This document shows, piece by piece, positions 1 to 7,402 of a stretch of DNA of 64,000 nt. Source of the DNA: Bacillus sp. ISL-45 (lineage in GTDB: Bacteria > Bacillota > Bacilli > Bacillales > Cytobacillaceae); assembly GCF_018613195.1 (NCBI RefSeq), contig NZ_JAGGQQ010000011.1, positions 62,001 to 126,000 of the forward strand, given 5' to 3'. The notes beneath the pieces were generated by a model. It worked only from the letters and a program-made list of their open reading frames with translations. It did not search any database and was not told where the DNA came from. The translations under genes were made by a program, and so were the position numbers. How positions within the stretch are numbered: position 1 is the stretch's first letter; the number at the start of each line of letters is the position of its first letter.

Positions 1-762
1 GCAAGGACTGATAGGCGGAGGAAGCTATTATCACAAAAAGAAGAAATGCTGAGCGTTTTATCCGAGAAGCAACCGGCAGTGCTTAAGGATCGTCTTGTCC
101 AAGAAAGCGATGAATTGACATATTATATTCGCCAGCGTGTCTTCATCAGGTTTGGGGAATTCTTTAGGGAGGCCTTCAATCCAGCGCTTTTGAAGGACGA
201 TGGGCGCAATATGAAGAAGGCTCTTGAAACAGCGCTTGATGAATTGATTGAGAGCATTGGATATGACCTGGCTCAGGAAATGAGGGCCACCTCATTAAGG
301 GCCGAGGCGTTTATTTTACGGATATTGAAAGAGTTCCAGGAAGCTTTGTCAGCCGAATTGCTGAAAATTAATTCTTCGGTTTCTATTTCTGCCACAGAAA
401 ATGGTCCATTAACCGGAGTAGACTTTGAAACAGCATACCAGGACATCGATCATGCGATATTCAAGAAGACGCTTGGAATGTTCAAGAATCCCAAATCCTT
501 CTTTGAGAAAAATGAAAAGAAATTAATGGCAGATGAACTTGAAAAGCTTTTACACGGACCTGCAGAGGATTATCTTGAAAAAGAGAATGCAAGGCTGAAA
601 GACCACTACCTTCCTGAATTAGATCGTGAGTTTGAGAAAGTCCAAAAGGATTTTTCAGAGCAGATCACCGAGTATTTCGAAGGAATCACCTCTGCCCTTG
701 ATGATAATTTCTCTATCGATACTGTGAAAGCTGCATTGATGAATATAAAAAACGATCAATAA
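1..762 (+). CDS. dynA: Dynamin-like GTPase, C-terminal part (5' end outside window)
   Basis: The frame is open from base 1 and stops at 762, so only about the last 250 residues are visible. They are charged and helical with no GTPase motifs, as expected for the C-terminal stalk of a bacterial dynamin. In B. subtilis DynA (YpbR) is a membrane-remodelling protein of about 1190 residues made of two fused dynamin units. The identification rests largely on context, because ypcP, sspL, ypdQ, ypeP and cspD follow as they do around ypbR. The frame used reads RTDRRRK at the very start, whereas frame +2 over bases 2-46 reads GLIGGGSYY followed by lysines, which looks more like a dynamin paddle. A frameshift near 35-48 is therefore possible. 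Confidence 0.6.
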   Translation, partial: ARTDRRRKLLSQKEEMLSVLSEKQPAVLKDRLVQESDELTYYIRQRVFIRFGEFFREAFNPALLKDDGRNMKKALETALDELIESIGYDLAQEMRATSLRAEAFILRILKEFQEALSAELLKINSSVSISATENGPLTGVDFETAYQDIDHAIFKKTLGMFKNPKSFFEKNEKKLMADELEKLLHGPAEDYLEKENARLKDHYLPELDREFEKVQKDFSEQITEYFEGITSALDDNFSIDTVKAALMNIKNDQ

Positions 763-776
763 AGGTTGTATGAGGG

Positions 777-962
777 ATGACCAGTAACCGATTTCATGCA
801 TGTGCTACTTGTGTTAATTTTCAGGCTGAAAAAATTGATGGGAAAATGAAATATCATTGCCTAAGGCTGGGCTATGAAACCAAAAGCCACTATCAATTCA
901 ACTGCTGGGATCCAAAGGAGCATGTAAAAAAATTGATGGTCCAAAAACAAACGAAGGAGTGA
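777..962 (+). CDS. Small four-cysteine protein (ypbS position)
   Basis: Sixty-one residues with Cys9, Cys12, Cys28 and Cys43 in a CxxC-x15-C-x14-C pattern that could bind zinc; no family was recognised with certainty. ATG 777 follows AAGG at 762-765. The gene lies 14 bases after dynA, and its last bases overlap the ribosome-binding site of the sulfurtransferase gene, so the three are probably co-transcribed. In B. subtilis the short gene ypbS occupies the same place. No transmembrane or signal segment is seen, so it is probably cytoplasmic. Confidence 0.7.
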   Translation: MTSNRFHACATCVNFQAEKIDGKMKYHCLRLGYETKSHYQFNCWDPKEHVKKLMVQKQTKE

Positions 963-967
963 ATGCC

Positions 968-1804
968 TTGAGAAATCATGTTGATTCAAAATGGCTTAAT
1001 GATCGTCTGGGAGACAAGGATACAAGAGTCGTCGATTGCCGATTCAAGCTGGGGAATCCTGATGAGGGCAGGCTTCTATATGAACAAAGCCATATTCCAG
1101 GCGCTGTTTATTTCGACCTGGAAAAAGATCTTTCTGGTTCGGTCGGGGAGCATGGCGGCAGGCACCCTCTCCCTGAAACAAGTCAGTTTAAAGAGAAGCT
1201 TCAGAATGCTGGAATCGATAATGAAACAACAATCGTTGTCTACGACGGAAAGGAAGGAGCATTCGCATCAAGGATGTGGTGGCTTCTTCAATACGTTGGA
1301 CATGAGAAAGTCTATATCCTGAACGGAGGCTTCGACGCGTGGAAGAAGGCAGGGTATCCGACTGAGGAATCCGTAACGCATTATCAAAAGACAAATTACA
1401 CGATAAATGAAAATAACGATATGCTGGCTTCCTATGAAGAGGTGAAAGATATTGCACTTGAAGGGAATGGGAGTGCTATCCTTGTTGATTCCCGGGAAAG
1501 CAGACGTTACCTTGGAATCGAGGAGCCAATTGACCGGATTCCCGGCCATATCCCGACAGCGATTAATAAACCTTGGATGGACGGCTTTGAAAATGGTTTT
1601 TTTAAGCCTCGGGACGAGCAGGAAAAGAGATTTAAAGACCTAGATTTTAGCGAGCCAATCATCGTTTATTGCGGCTCAGGTGTTACGGCAACGCCTAATT
1701 ATATCGCCTTAAAAGAAGCTGGATTCAAGAATGTCAGACTCTATGCAGGAAGCTACAGCGATTGGGTTTCTTATCATGAAAATCCCGTTTCCAAAAGTGA
1801 ATGA
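968..1804 (+). CDS. Sulfurtransferase with two rhodanese domains
   Basis: A 278-residue protein with tandem rhodanese domains. The N-terminal inactive domain covers about residues 5-125 and the C-terminal catalytic domain about 150-275. The active-site loop CGSGVTA (Cys near residue 235) resembles 3-mercaptopyruvate and thiosulfate sulfurtransferases (CGxGxxA), which move sulfane sulfur to cyanide or thiols in the cytoplasm. TTG 968 is chosen because AAGGAG at 954-959 sits 8 bases upstream; GTG 959 lies inside that ribosome-binding site. The gene is coupled to the small four-cysteine gene before it. The physiological acceptor cannot be told from sequence. Confidence 0.85.
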   Translation: MRNHVDSKWLNDRLGDKDTRVVDCRFKLGNPDEGRLLYEQSHIPGAVYFDLEKDLSGSVGEHGGRHPLPETSQFKEKLQNAGIDNETTIVVYDGKEGAFASRMWWLLQYVGHEKVYILNGGFDAWKKAGYPTEESVTHYQKTNYTINENNDMLASYEEVKDIALEGNGSAILVDSRESRRYLGIEEPIDRIPGHIPTAINKPWMDGFENGFFKPRDEQEKRFKDLDFSEPIIVYCGSGVTATPNYIALKEAGFKNVRLYAGSYSDWVSYHENPVSKSE

Positions 1805-1981
1805 TGTTTTGGGGAAAAGTCGCTTTGACTCAGTCTGGTTAGATGATTGAAGAATGGTTATTTTCGGAATATACAAGGGAACACCTATAATTGTGTTATA
1901 ATATCAAAGTTGACTTTCACATTAAGGCATCAAGCTTTTTAAATAAAGCAATGGCTCAAAATTCTCATTGGAGGTGCCAGC

Positions 1982-2869
1982 TTGGAAAATAATAAAACTT
2001 CGCTAATGCTGGTTGACGGGATGGCTTTGCTTTTCAGAGCATTCTATGCAACAGCTGTTTCCGGACAGTTCATGATAAATTCCAAAGGGGTCCCAACAAA
2101 TGCGATCCACGGGTTCATAAAACACTTTGCGACTGCAGTTGCAAATTTCAAGCCTACCCATACTGCAGTATGCTGGGATATGGGCAGCAAAACCTTCCGT
2201 ACAGAAATGTTCGACCATTATAAAGCAAATAGACCTGAGGCACCTGTTGAGCTGCTGCCGCAGTTTGACCTTGTTAAAGAGGTAGTGGAAGCTCTGGATG
2301 TACCAAACATTGGTTTGAGAGGCTATGAAGCTGATGACTGTATAGGGACGATTGCCAGGACGGCTAAGGAAGTGGACTCCATTACGATTCTGACAGGTGA
2401 TAAGGATATCCTACAGCTTATTGACGACCGGGTTTCTGTCATCCTGCTCCAGAAGGGCTACGGCAATTATCAAGTCCACGATCGCCATAGCCTTTTTGCA
2501 GAAAAAGGCATCTGGCCTGAACAGATGATTGATTTAAAAGCCTTCATGGGCGACCCAAGTGATAACTATCCTGGAGTCCGCGGGATTGGTGAAAAGACTG
2601 CTATTAAGCTGCTTCAGGAACATAGGGATGTTGAAGGTGTCATCGCGAACCTGCATCTACTGACAAAATCTCAGCGAGCTAAAATCGAAGCTGACCTTGA
2701 TATGCTTCATTTAAGCAGACAGCTGGCTGAAATCAAATGTGATGTACCTGTTGAATGCAAGATCGACGACGCCAGGTTTAAAATTGACCGGGAAAAGCTT
2801 CTTTCCAAGTTCAATGAAGTTGAACTCAAAGGGCTGCACCGTCTGTTCGAATACGAAATGCACGCTTAA
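1982..2869 (+). CDS. ypcP: 5'-3' exonuclease (YpcP, FEN/Pol I N-domain type)
   Basis: A 295-residue stand-alone 5'-3' exonuclease related to the N-terminal domain of DNA polymerase I, acting on RNA primers and flaps during lagging-strand maturation and repair. Visible acidic metal-site motifs are LVDGMALLFRAFYA (residues 10-23), YEADDCIG and LTGDKDILQL, followed by a helix-hairpin-helix region GDPSDNYPGVRGIGEKTA. TTG 1982 has GGAGGTG at 1970-1976, about 6 bases upstream. A strong terminator follows at once, so the gene ends its unit. Length and position match B. subtilis ypcP. Confidence 0.92.
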   Translation: MENNKTSLMLVDGMALLFRAFYATAVSGQFMINSKGVPTNAIHGFIKHFATAVANFKPTHTAVCWDMGSKTFRTEMFDHYKANRPEAPVELLPQFDLVKEVVEALDVPNIGLRGYEADDCIGTIARTAKEVDSITILTGDKDILQLIDDRVSVILLQKGYGNYQVHDRHSLFAEKGIWPEQMIDLKAFMGDPSDNYPGVRGIGEKTAIKLLQEHRDVEGVIANLHLLTKSQRAKIEADLDMLHLSRQLAEIKCDVPVECKIDDARFKIDREKLLSKFNEVELKGLHRLFEYEMHA

Positions 2870-2873
2870 TGGG

Positions 2874-2903
2874 AACGGCTGGTAATATACCAGCCGTTTT
2901 TTT
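2874..2903 (+). terminator. Intrinsic terminator after ypcP
   Basis: A 9-bp stem AACGGCTGG / CCAGCCGTT with a 7-base loop runs into seven T residues directly after the ypcP stop codon. Confidence 0.9.
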
Positions 2904-2928
2904 ATGGTTTAGCGTTCAGCAAACTTCG

Positions 2929-3060
2929 TTATTTTGTATTCTTTTTCTTAGCGGCATTTTCCAGCTTTGACTTTGGTTCTTCAGCCAATTCAGCATCTTG
3001 TCCATAGCCTTGTGGATTTACCCCGGGTGCCTTTGTCCCTCTGTTTCCCTTTTTGCTCAT
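2929..3060 (-). CDS. sspL: Small acid-soluble spore protein SspL
   Basis: A 43-residue polar, lysine-rich peptide starting MSKKGNRGTKAPGVNPQG and ending KSKLENAAKKKNTK. It has no cysteine or hydrophobic segment. The GVxPQG motif near residues 13-18 and the ExxAKKxNTK tail match the minor spore protein SspL of Bacillus. Such proteins accumulate in the forespore. ATG 3060 is preceded by GGAGGG (complement of 3071-3076) at 10 bases. The gene is convergent with ypcP and stops just after the ypcP terminator. Forespore expression (sigma G) is expected from the family; no promoter was assigned. Confidence 0.85.
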   Translation of the reverse strand: MSKKGNRGTKAPGVNPQGYGQDAELAEEPKSKLENAAKKKNTK

Positions 3061-3217
3061 ATTCAGCAATCCCTCCAGAAAAATTTTTGTTTAAAAATGT
3101 TCAGAAATGAGAATTAACCTTTATAGGTTGTCTGCTTATTACAGCTTAATCCTTATTATGAACGGGCAAGAATAAAAGCAATCATTTTTCTTCAAAATAA
3201 CATGGAGGTGACGGAAG

Positions 3218-3679
3218 ATGAATAAAGGTGCAGTTATTGCAATTTCAAGTATTGGCCTTGCTCAGGCTTTAAAAATACCGTTTCATTATGCTAAGACACA
3301 GGAATGGAAACCAGATTTATTTTTGGCCAGCGGCGGAATGCCAAGCTCCCATTCAGCTGGTGTCTCATCTTTAACAACATATGTTGCTCTTACTAAAGGT
3401 GTACGTTCGGTTGATTTTGCATTGTCACTCGTGTATGGCATTATTGTCATGTATGATGCCCAGGGGATAAGGAGACAAACAGGAGAACTGACTTTAAAAG
3501 TTAATGATCTTGATGAATTAATGGATAAGATTCATGAGGATGACCCTGTAGAGTTTGAAGAAAAGTCTCCAGATCCATTGAAAGAAATGCTGGGCCACCA
3601 GCCAAAAGAGGTACTTGGCGGAGCCTTTATTGGCATGGCGATGGGATTTGCTGGATATCTTTTAACAAAAAAACGGTAG
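3218..3679 (+). CDS. Divergent PAP2 family membrane protein (YuiD-like)
   Basis: A 153-residue DUF212 protein resembling B. subtilis YuiD. The motifs GGMPSSHSAG (about residues 38-47) and GIRRQTGE are the diverged phosphatase signature. Hydrophobic segments near residues 3-20, 50-60, 70-85 and 130-150 suggest an integral membrane protein. ATG 3218 follows GGAGGTGA. PAP2 enzymes hydrolyse lipid or prenyl phosphates, but activity of this diverged branch is not established, so a phosphatase role is only family inference. The gene is monocistronic or weakly linked to the next small gene. Confidence 0.85.
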   Translation: MNKGAVIAISSIGLAQALKIPFHYAKTQEWKPDLFLASGGMPSSHSAGVSSLTTYVALTKGVRSVDFALSLVYGIIVMYDAQGIRRQTGELTLKVNDLDELMDKIHEDDPVEFEEKSPDPLKEMLGHQPKEVLGGAFIGMAMGFAGYLLTKKR

Positions 3680-3744
3680 AAAAAGCTCGAATATTGCGGT
3701 AAAATTTTACTAGAAACGGCTTGAAGAGAGGATTGATTCAGTCA

Positions 3745-4014
3745 GTGCGGACAGTTGAAGATTACCTGCTTCATTTGAAAAGCAAAGGGTTCCAGTTGCG
3801 TGAGGACGCCATCGGCTTTATTTATTTCGGTCAACAGTATACAAATTCTACCGATGAACTCACAAATACAGCCATTGAAATCACACTAAAAGCCCAAAAA
3901 GGATTTGATGGAAGCTTTTATATTTCGCTCTTGGAAACCTTTGCTTCTAATAAAATTCATTCCCGCAAAGAAGCGTTGCAGTACGTTAAAAAAATCGAGC
4001 TTTTGGCCGTATGA
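3745..4014 (+). CDS. Conserved hypothetical protein (possibly DUF6123)
   Basis: An 89-residue soluble protein from GTG 3745, which has GAGAGGA (3726-3732) upstream; longer versions would start at TTG 3721 or TTG 3733 with poorer spacing. It starts MRTVEDYLLHLKSKGF and contains AIGFIYFGQQYT. I suspect the Bacillaceae-specific DUF6123 family but cannot confirm it. No catalytic motif, signal peptide or membrane segment is visible. A GC-rich repeat and a terminator follow its stop. Confidence 0.7.
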   Translation: MRTVEDYLLHLKSKGFQLREDAIGFIYFGQQYTNSTDELTNTAIEITLKAQKGFDGSFYISLLETFASNKIHSRKEALQYVKKIELLAV

Positions 4015-4067
4015 CAAAAAGCGGAAGCGCCGGGTCAGCCCCGACAAGCGCTGAAGCTGAACTAGAA
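4015..4067. repeat. Short copy of GC-rich intergenic repeat
   Basis: AAAAAGCGGAAGCGCC, then CAGCCCCGACAAGCGCTG, then AGCTGA: the two ends of the long repeat at 31569-31837 (opposite orientation) joined with its middle missing. It begins one base after a stop codon. Confidence 0.6.
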
Positions 4068-4074
4068 TATAAAG

Positions 4075-4121
4075 AGAGGCTGGTTCCAAAGCGCTATGCT
4101 TTGAAATCAGCCTCTTTTTTA
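4075..4121 (+). terminator. Intrinsic terminator overlapping the eamA 3' end
   Basis: AGAGGCTG ... CAGCCTCT with inner pairing CAAAGC/GCTTTG, then six T. It terminates the plus-strand gene ending at 4014, while its 3' arm encodes the last residues of the convergent EamA gene. Confidence 0.8.
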
Positions 4122-5032
4122 GGGATTATTTTACGAATGAAACTTTCGAATTTGCCAGACGGCAATTCCGCGAAAACCATACCGGCAAAAATTAATACAC
4201 AGCCGGCAAGGGCAATATAGGTTAGGCGCTCATCTGCCCAGAAGTAAGCCGTAATTGCTGCAAAAACTGGTTCCATTGCAAAAATCAAGGCAACTCGAGT
4301 GGCCGTTGTGTGTTTCTGGAAATTCGTCTGGATAAAAAACGCCAGAGCAGTCGCCAGTATGGATGTAACCAGCAGGGCGATCAGGACATTCGCTGAAAAG
4401 ATGACCTCAGGGTTGAATGCTCTTTTCCAATCCTCAAAAAGGATAGCTGATATTGCTGACAGAGCCCCTACAGTTGCGATTTGGACCATCGTCAAAAGGA
4501 GTGTCGGATAACTGCTGCTGAACTTTCCTGTGAAAACGATGTGCAGTGCGAATCCTGCGGCACATATTAGGACAAAGCCGTCACCAATATTCAGGCTGGA
4601 TACATCCGACATTGTTAAGAGATAAAGGCCAGCAGTTGCTGCAGAGACCCCTGCGATCGAGTTCAAGCTCGGCCGCTGTTTCAGGATTCCAAGCATTAAC
4701 AGTGGTACCAGGACCACACTCAATCCAGTTATAAAGCCAGCCTTGGATGAAGTCGTATACAGCAATCCTAATGTCTGGAATGCATAGCCGATGAAAAGCC
4801 AGAATCCCAGCATGATCCCGGATAATATCAATTTCTTATCCAGCTTTTTTAGCTGGTCTTTTTCAAAAACCATAAGCCAAAGTCCTAACAAGATTGCTGC
4901 CAGGGTAAATCGGACTGCATTGAAGGATTGTGGCTCGAGAAAAGATATTGCATTTTGTACAAGCACAAATGTTGCTCCCCAGATGAGGGCTACGAAAAGC
5001 AAGCTTAAATCCGCGAAAGTTGATGCTTTCAT
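4094..5032 (-). CDS. EamA/DMT-family transporter
   Basis: A 312-residue membrane protein with about ten hydrophobic segments arranged as two EamA repeats (first from residue 8, with LLFVALIWGATFVLVQNA; second from about residue 150). This is the drug/metabolite transporter fold, a secondary exporter of metabolites in the cytoplasmic membrane. The substrate cannot be inferred. ATG 5032 lies one base past the stop of the upstream RNase H-like gene, so translation is probably coupled. The final codons lie in the hairpin at 4075-4121. Confidence 0.9.
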   Translation of the reverse strand: MKASTFADLSLLFVALIWGATFVLVQNAISFLEPQSFNAVRFTLAAILLGLWLMVFEKDQLKKLDKKLILSGIMLGFWLFIGYAFQTLGLLYTTSSKAGFITGLSVVLVPLLMLGILKQRPSLNSIAGVSAATAGLYLLTMSDVSSLNIGDGFVLICAAGFALHIVFTGKFSSSYPTLLLTMVQIATVGALSAISAILFEDWKRAFNPEVIFSANVLIALLVTSILATALAFFIQTNFQKHTTATRVALIFAMEPVFAAITAYFWADERLTYIALAGCVLIFAGMVFAELPSGKFESFIRKIIPKKEADFKA

Positions 5033-5033
5033 A

Positions 5034-5444
5034 TTATTCTTCGGTTCCTTTCATGTTGTTCTCCCTTACAGCCTTTCTTGCCAGGTCGTCCGCTGTTTTA
5101 TTTTCACTCGATGGAATCCATTTCATGAAGAACAAATCAAATTGCCCGGCAAGCATTAATGCTTTTTCTAGCAGGGGGGAATAAAGCTTGTTTTTCACGA
5201 ACTCCTTTTCCACTGCTGCATTTACGAGCTGCGAATCGGTCCTGAATGATACAACACTGAAACCTTTTTCAAGACAGATTTCCAATGCTTTTATAAATGC
5301 ATGATATTCAGCTTCATGGTTAGACATGACCCCAAGAGGGATGGAGTATCTGAAAACTTCTCCTTCTCCTTTTATAAAAATGCCAGCACCGCTTGGTCCA
5401 GGGTTGCCAGCACTTGCGCCATCAATATAAACTTCGAACAACAA
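5034..5444 (-). CDS. ypdQ: RNase HI-like protein (YpdQ-like)
   Basis: A 136-residue RNase H-fold protein. All four classical acidic positions appear present: Asp in YIDGAS (residue 8), Glu in NHEAEYHA, Asp in FRTDSQLV and Asp in KTADDLARKA. RNase HI cleaves RNA in RNA-DNA hybrids. B. subtilis YpdQ, of similar size and place, has been described as lacking activity, so the function here is uncertain. It is the first gene of a two-gene minus-strand unit with the EamA transporter and is divergent from the ypeP-like gene, with about 190 bp between them. Confidence 0.8.
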   Translation of the reverse strand: MLFEVYIDGASAGNPGPSGAGIFIKGEGEVFRYSIPLGVMSNHEAEYHAFIKALEICLEKGFSVVSFRTDSQLVNAAVEKEFVKNKLYSPLLEKALMLAGQFDLFFMKWIPSSENKTADDLARKAVRENNMKGTEE

Positions 5445-5638
5445 AGATCACTCCCGGTTTGTTTGTACAGATAATAGTTAGTGTATCATAAGAGGAGCGA
5501 TAATTTATAAAATATACTACCACCAATAAAGTTTCATCGTCCCTTTTTCATTGTAACGTGTTCAGAAAATGGGTAAGATAACTAAAAATAACCCATTTGG
5601 CGGAGCGAAAAAACAGATTAGAAAGCGGGGGAGAATTC

Positions 5639-6295
5639 ATGAAATATAAATTGGAATGGGAATATAAAGTAAAAGGAATAGATCGAATCCTGTTCAGCTC
5701 AGATTTTCTTGATGGTGAGCATGCACTTCAGGCCGGTGAAGAGTTAGAGAAATCAGGTAAAGCTGGAGAAATATCTTTTATAGATGAAATCGGTACTTCG
5801 TGGACGATAAAGGAGATGCGCAAGCTTCTTGAAGAAGTAGAAGAAGAACCTCATGACCTTACAGTTTACTTTGACGGTGGATTTGATAATTTTAATCATA
5901 AGGCAGGACTTGGAACCATAATCTACTTCAAGCAGGGAAAGAAGAAGTACAGATTGCGTGCCAATGAGGTCTTCGATGAGCTTGAAACGAATAACGAAGC
6001 AGAATACGCTGCTCTTTATTTTGCCCTCACCATCCTTGAGGAAATGGGTGTAAGGAACATGACCTGTGACATTAAAGGGGATTCGCAAGTGGTACTCAAG
6101 CAGCTTGAGGGTGAGTGGCCATGCTATGAAGAAACCCTGAACCGCTGGCTCGACAGGATTGAGAATAAGATCAAGGAACTGGGATTGTATCCGAAATACA
6201 ATCCTGTAGGCAGGAAGGAAAATAAAGAGGCTGACAAACTGGCGACACAGGCATTGCAAGGTAAAATGATCAATAGCAAAATGCAAATATTATAA
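5639..6295 (+). CDS. ypeP: RNase H-fold protein with N-terminal extension (YpeP-like)
   Basis: A 218-residue protein from ATG 5639, preceded by GGGGGAG at 5627-5633. Residues about 1-75 form an acidic domain of unknown function. Residues about 75-210 are RNase H-like, with acidic positions in VYFDGGFDN, TNNEAEYAAL, IKGDSQVV and NKEADKLA. It resembles B. subtilis YpeP, whose biochemical role is unclear. The ypeQ gene follows after 24 bases, so the two are co-transcribed. This is the second RNase H-fold gene here, divergent from the first. Confidence 0.8.
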   Translation: MKYKLEWEYKVKGIDRILFSSDFLDGEHALQAGEELEKSGKAGEISFIDEIGTSWTIKEMRKLLEEVEEEPHDLTVYFDGGFDNFNHKAGLGTIIYFKQGKKKYRLRANEVFDELETNNEAEYAALYFALTILEEMGVRNMTCDIKGDSQVVLKQLEGEWPCYEETLNRWLDRIENKIKELGLYPKYNPVGRKENKEADKLATQALQGKMINSKMQIL

Positions 6296-6319
6296 CGAGG
6301 AGAGAAAGGCGGGAATAGA

Positions 6320-6493
6320 TTGACGCGTAATGAAGTCCTTGCCGAGGTGGAAACATTGCTCAATACATTCTGCAATGGATGCTTCCTGAAAAAGCATCAC
6401 CGGCAAGAAAACGGAAAAAGATATGCCCACCGGTTCTGCATTAACGAATGCACCGTTGGGGAAAAAATAAAAAAATGCGGACAAAGACTTTAG
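6320..6493 (+). CDS. ypeQ: Small zinc-finger protein YpeQ
   Basis: A 57-residue protein from TTG 6320, with AAAGGCGGG at 6305-6313. Five cysteines and several histidines stand out: Cys18-x2-Cys21, His37, Cys40-x3-Cys44 and Cys53. The block YAHRFCINECTVGEKIKKCG matches the Bacillus YpeQ zinc-finger family as I know it. The function is unknown. It lies 24 bases after ypeP, as in B. subtilis. The small size and TTG start make it easy to miss. Confidence 0.8.
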   Translation: MTRNEVLAEVETLLNTFCNGCFLKKHHRQENGKRYAHRFCINECTVGEKIKKCGQRL

Positions 6494-6518
6494 TTTCGAT
6501 TTCATGGTAGATCTTTTA

Positions 6519-6813
6519 AGGACATTTTAAAGGAAATGAGTGGCCGAAATGTCCAAGAAAGATAATTTTATGGACATTTCAACGGAGGAGTGAAGTCAAA
6601 ATGTCTAAGAAAGTGGTTTTAATGGACATTTCAGCGGATGAGTGAAGTCAAAATGTCTAAGAAAGTGATTTTTATGGACATTTCAGCGGATGAGTGAAGT
6701 CAAAATGTCTAAGAAAAAGCGTTTAATGGACATTTCATTGGAAGTTCGAGGTCAAAATGTCTAAGAAAGTGATTTTTATGGACATTTCATTGGAAGTTCG
6801 AAGTCAAAATGTC
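6519..6813. repeat. 52-bp tandem array with inverted arms AAATGTC / GGACATTT
   Basis: GGACATTT begins at 6520, 6572 and 6624, and AAAATGTC begins at 6598, 6650, 6702, 6754 and 6806: an exact 52-bp period over more than five units. Direct and inverted arms alternate about every 26 bp. The array fills the gap between ypeQ and the cspD terminator. No coding content was seen. Confidence 0.9.
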
Positions 6814-6842
6814 CATAAAACGCTCAGAACAATCAACCAATC

Positions 6843-6871
6843 AAAAAAGGCTGGCGTCAGGCGCCAGCCTT
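6843..6871 (-). terminator. Intrinsic terminator of cspD
   Basis: Read on the minus strand, AAGGCTGGCG pairs with CGCCAGCC across a short loop and is followed by six T. Confidence 0.88.
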
Positions 6872-6883
6872 CAACTTTTTGAA

Positions 6884-7084
6884 TTATAGTTTTACTACGT
6901 TAGCAGCTTGTGGTCCGCGATTTCCTTCAACGATTTCGAAAGAAACTTCCTGACCCTCTTCTAGTGACTTATAACCATCGCCCTGGATTGCTGAGAAGTG
7001 GACGAATACATCGTCTCCGCCTTCTACTTCGATGAAACCGAAACCTTTTTCATTGTTGAACCATTTTACTTTACCGTTTTGCAT
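6884..7084 (-). CDS. cspD: Cold-shock protein CspD
   Basis: A 66-residue single cold-shock domain beginning [23 protein letters not shown]1 (KGFGFIEV) and RNP2 (VFVHF) are intact, and the sequence is nearly that of B. subtilis CspD as remembered. It binds single-stranded nucleic acid and acts as an RNA chaperone. ATG 7084 follows GGGAGGAAAG (complement of 7091-7100). A candidate promoter about 90 bases upstream implies a long 5' leader, as is usual for csp genes. The gene is monocistronic between its own promoter and terminator. Confidence 0.97.
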   Translation of the reverse strand: MQNGKVKWFNNEKGFGFIEVEGGDDVFVHFSAIQGDGYKSLEEGQEVSFEIVEGNRGPQAANVVKL

Positions 7085-7176
7085 GTTAAACTTTCCTCCC
7101 ATGTCTTTCGCGGCACAAATGTGTGCCAAGTTGAATATTATCATCTAATGGATACACCTGCAGTTTTGCCATGGCA

Positions 7177-7204
7177 ATTATAATCTATTAAATGATGTCT
7201 TAAA
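7177..7204 (-). promoter_or_regulatory. Candidate sigma-A promoter of cspD
   Basis: On the minus strand TATAAT (complement of 7177-7182) has a weak TTTAAG (7199-7204) 16 bases upstream. A start near 7170 would give a leader of about 85 bases. The rest of 7205-7402 is AT-rich and holds nothing else recognised apart from the next gene's leader. Confidence 0.45.
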
Positions 7205-7402
7205 TATACAATATTGGGAAGGATTCAGTCAAGAATGTAAGCGTCATACAAACTAAATAATCTTAAAATTTAGTCAATTTAAAATAAAATGAAATTATCT
7301 CCTCTTTAGTTCCTATTTCCGGAAATATTTGTTATTATTTTCTTAATCAGAGAGCAATCATTTTAAACTACAAGTCTATTATAAGCTAAGAGGAGGGTAT
7401 CA

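Noticed and set aside
5597-5638. Longer N-terminus for the YpeP-like protein
   Set aside because: No ribosome-binding site for the early start; GGGGGAG precedes ATG 5639.
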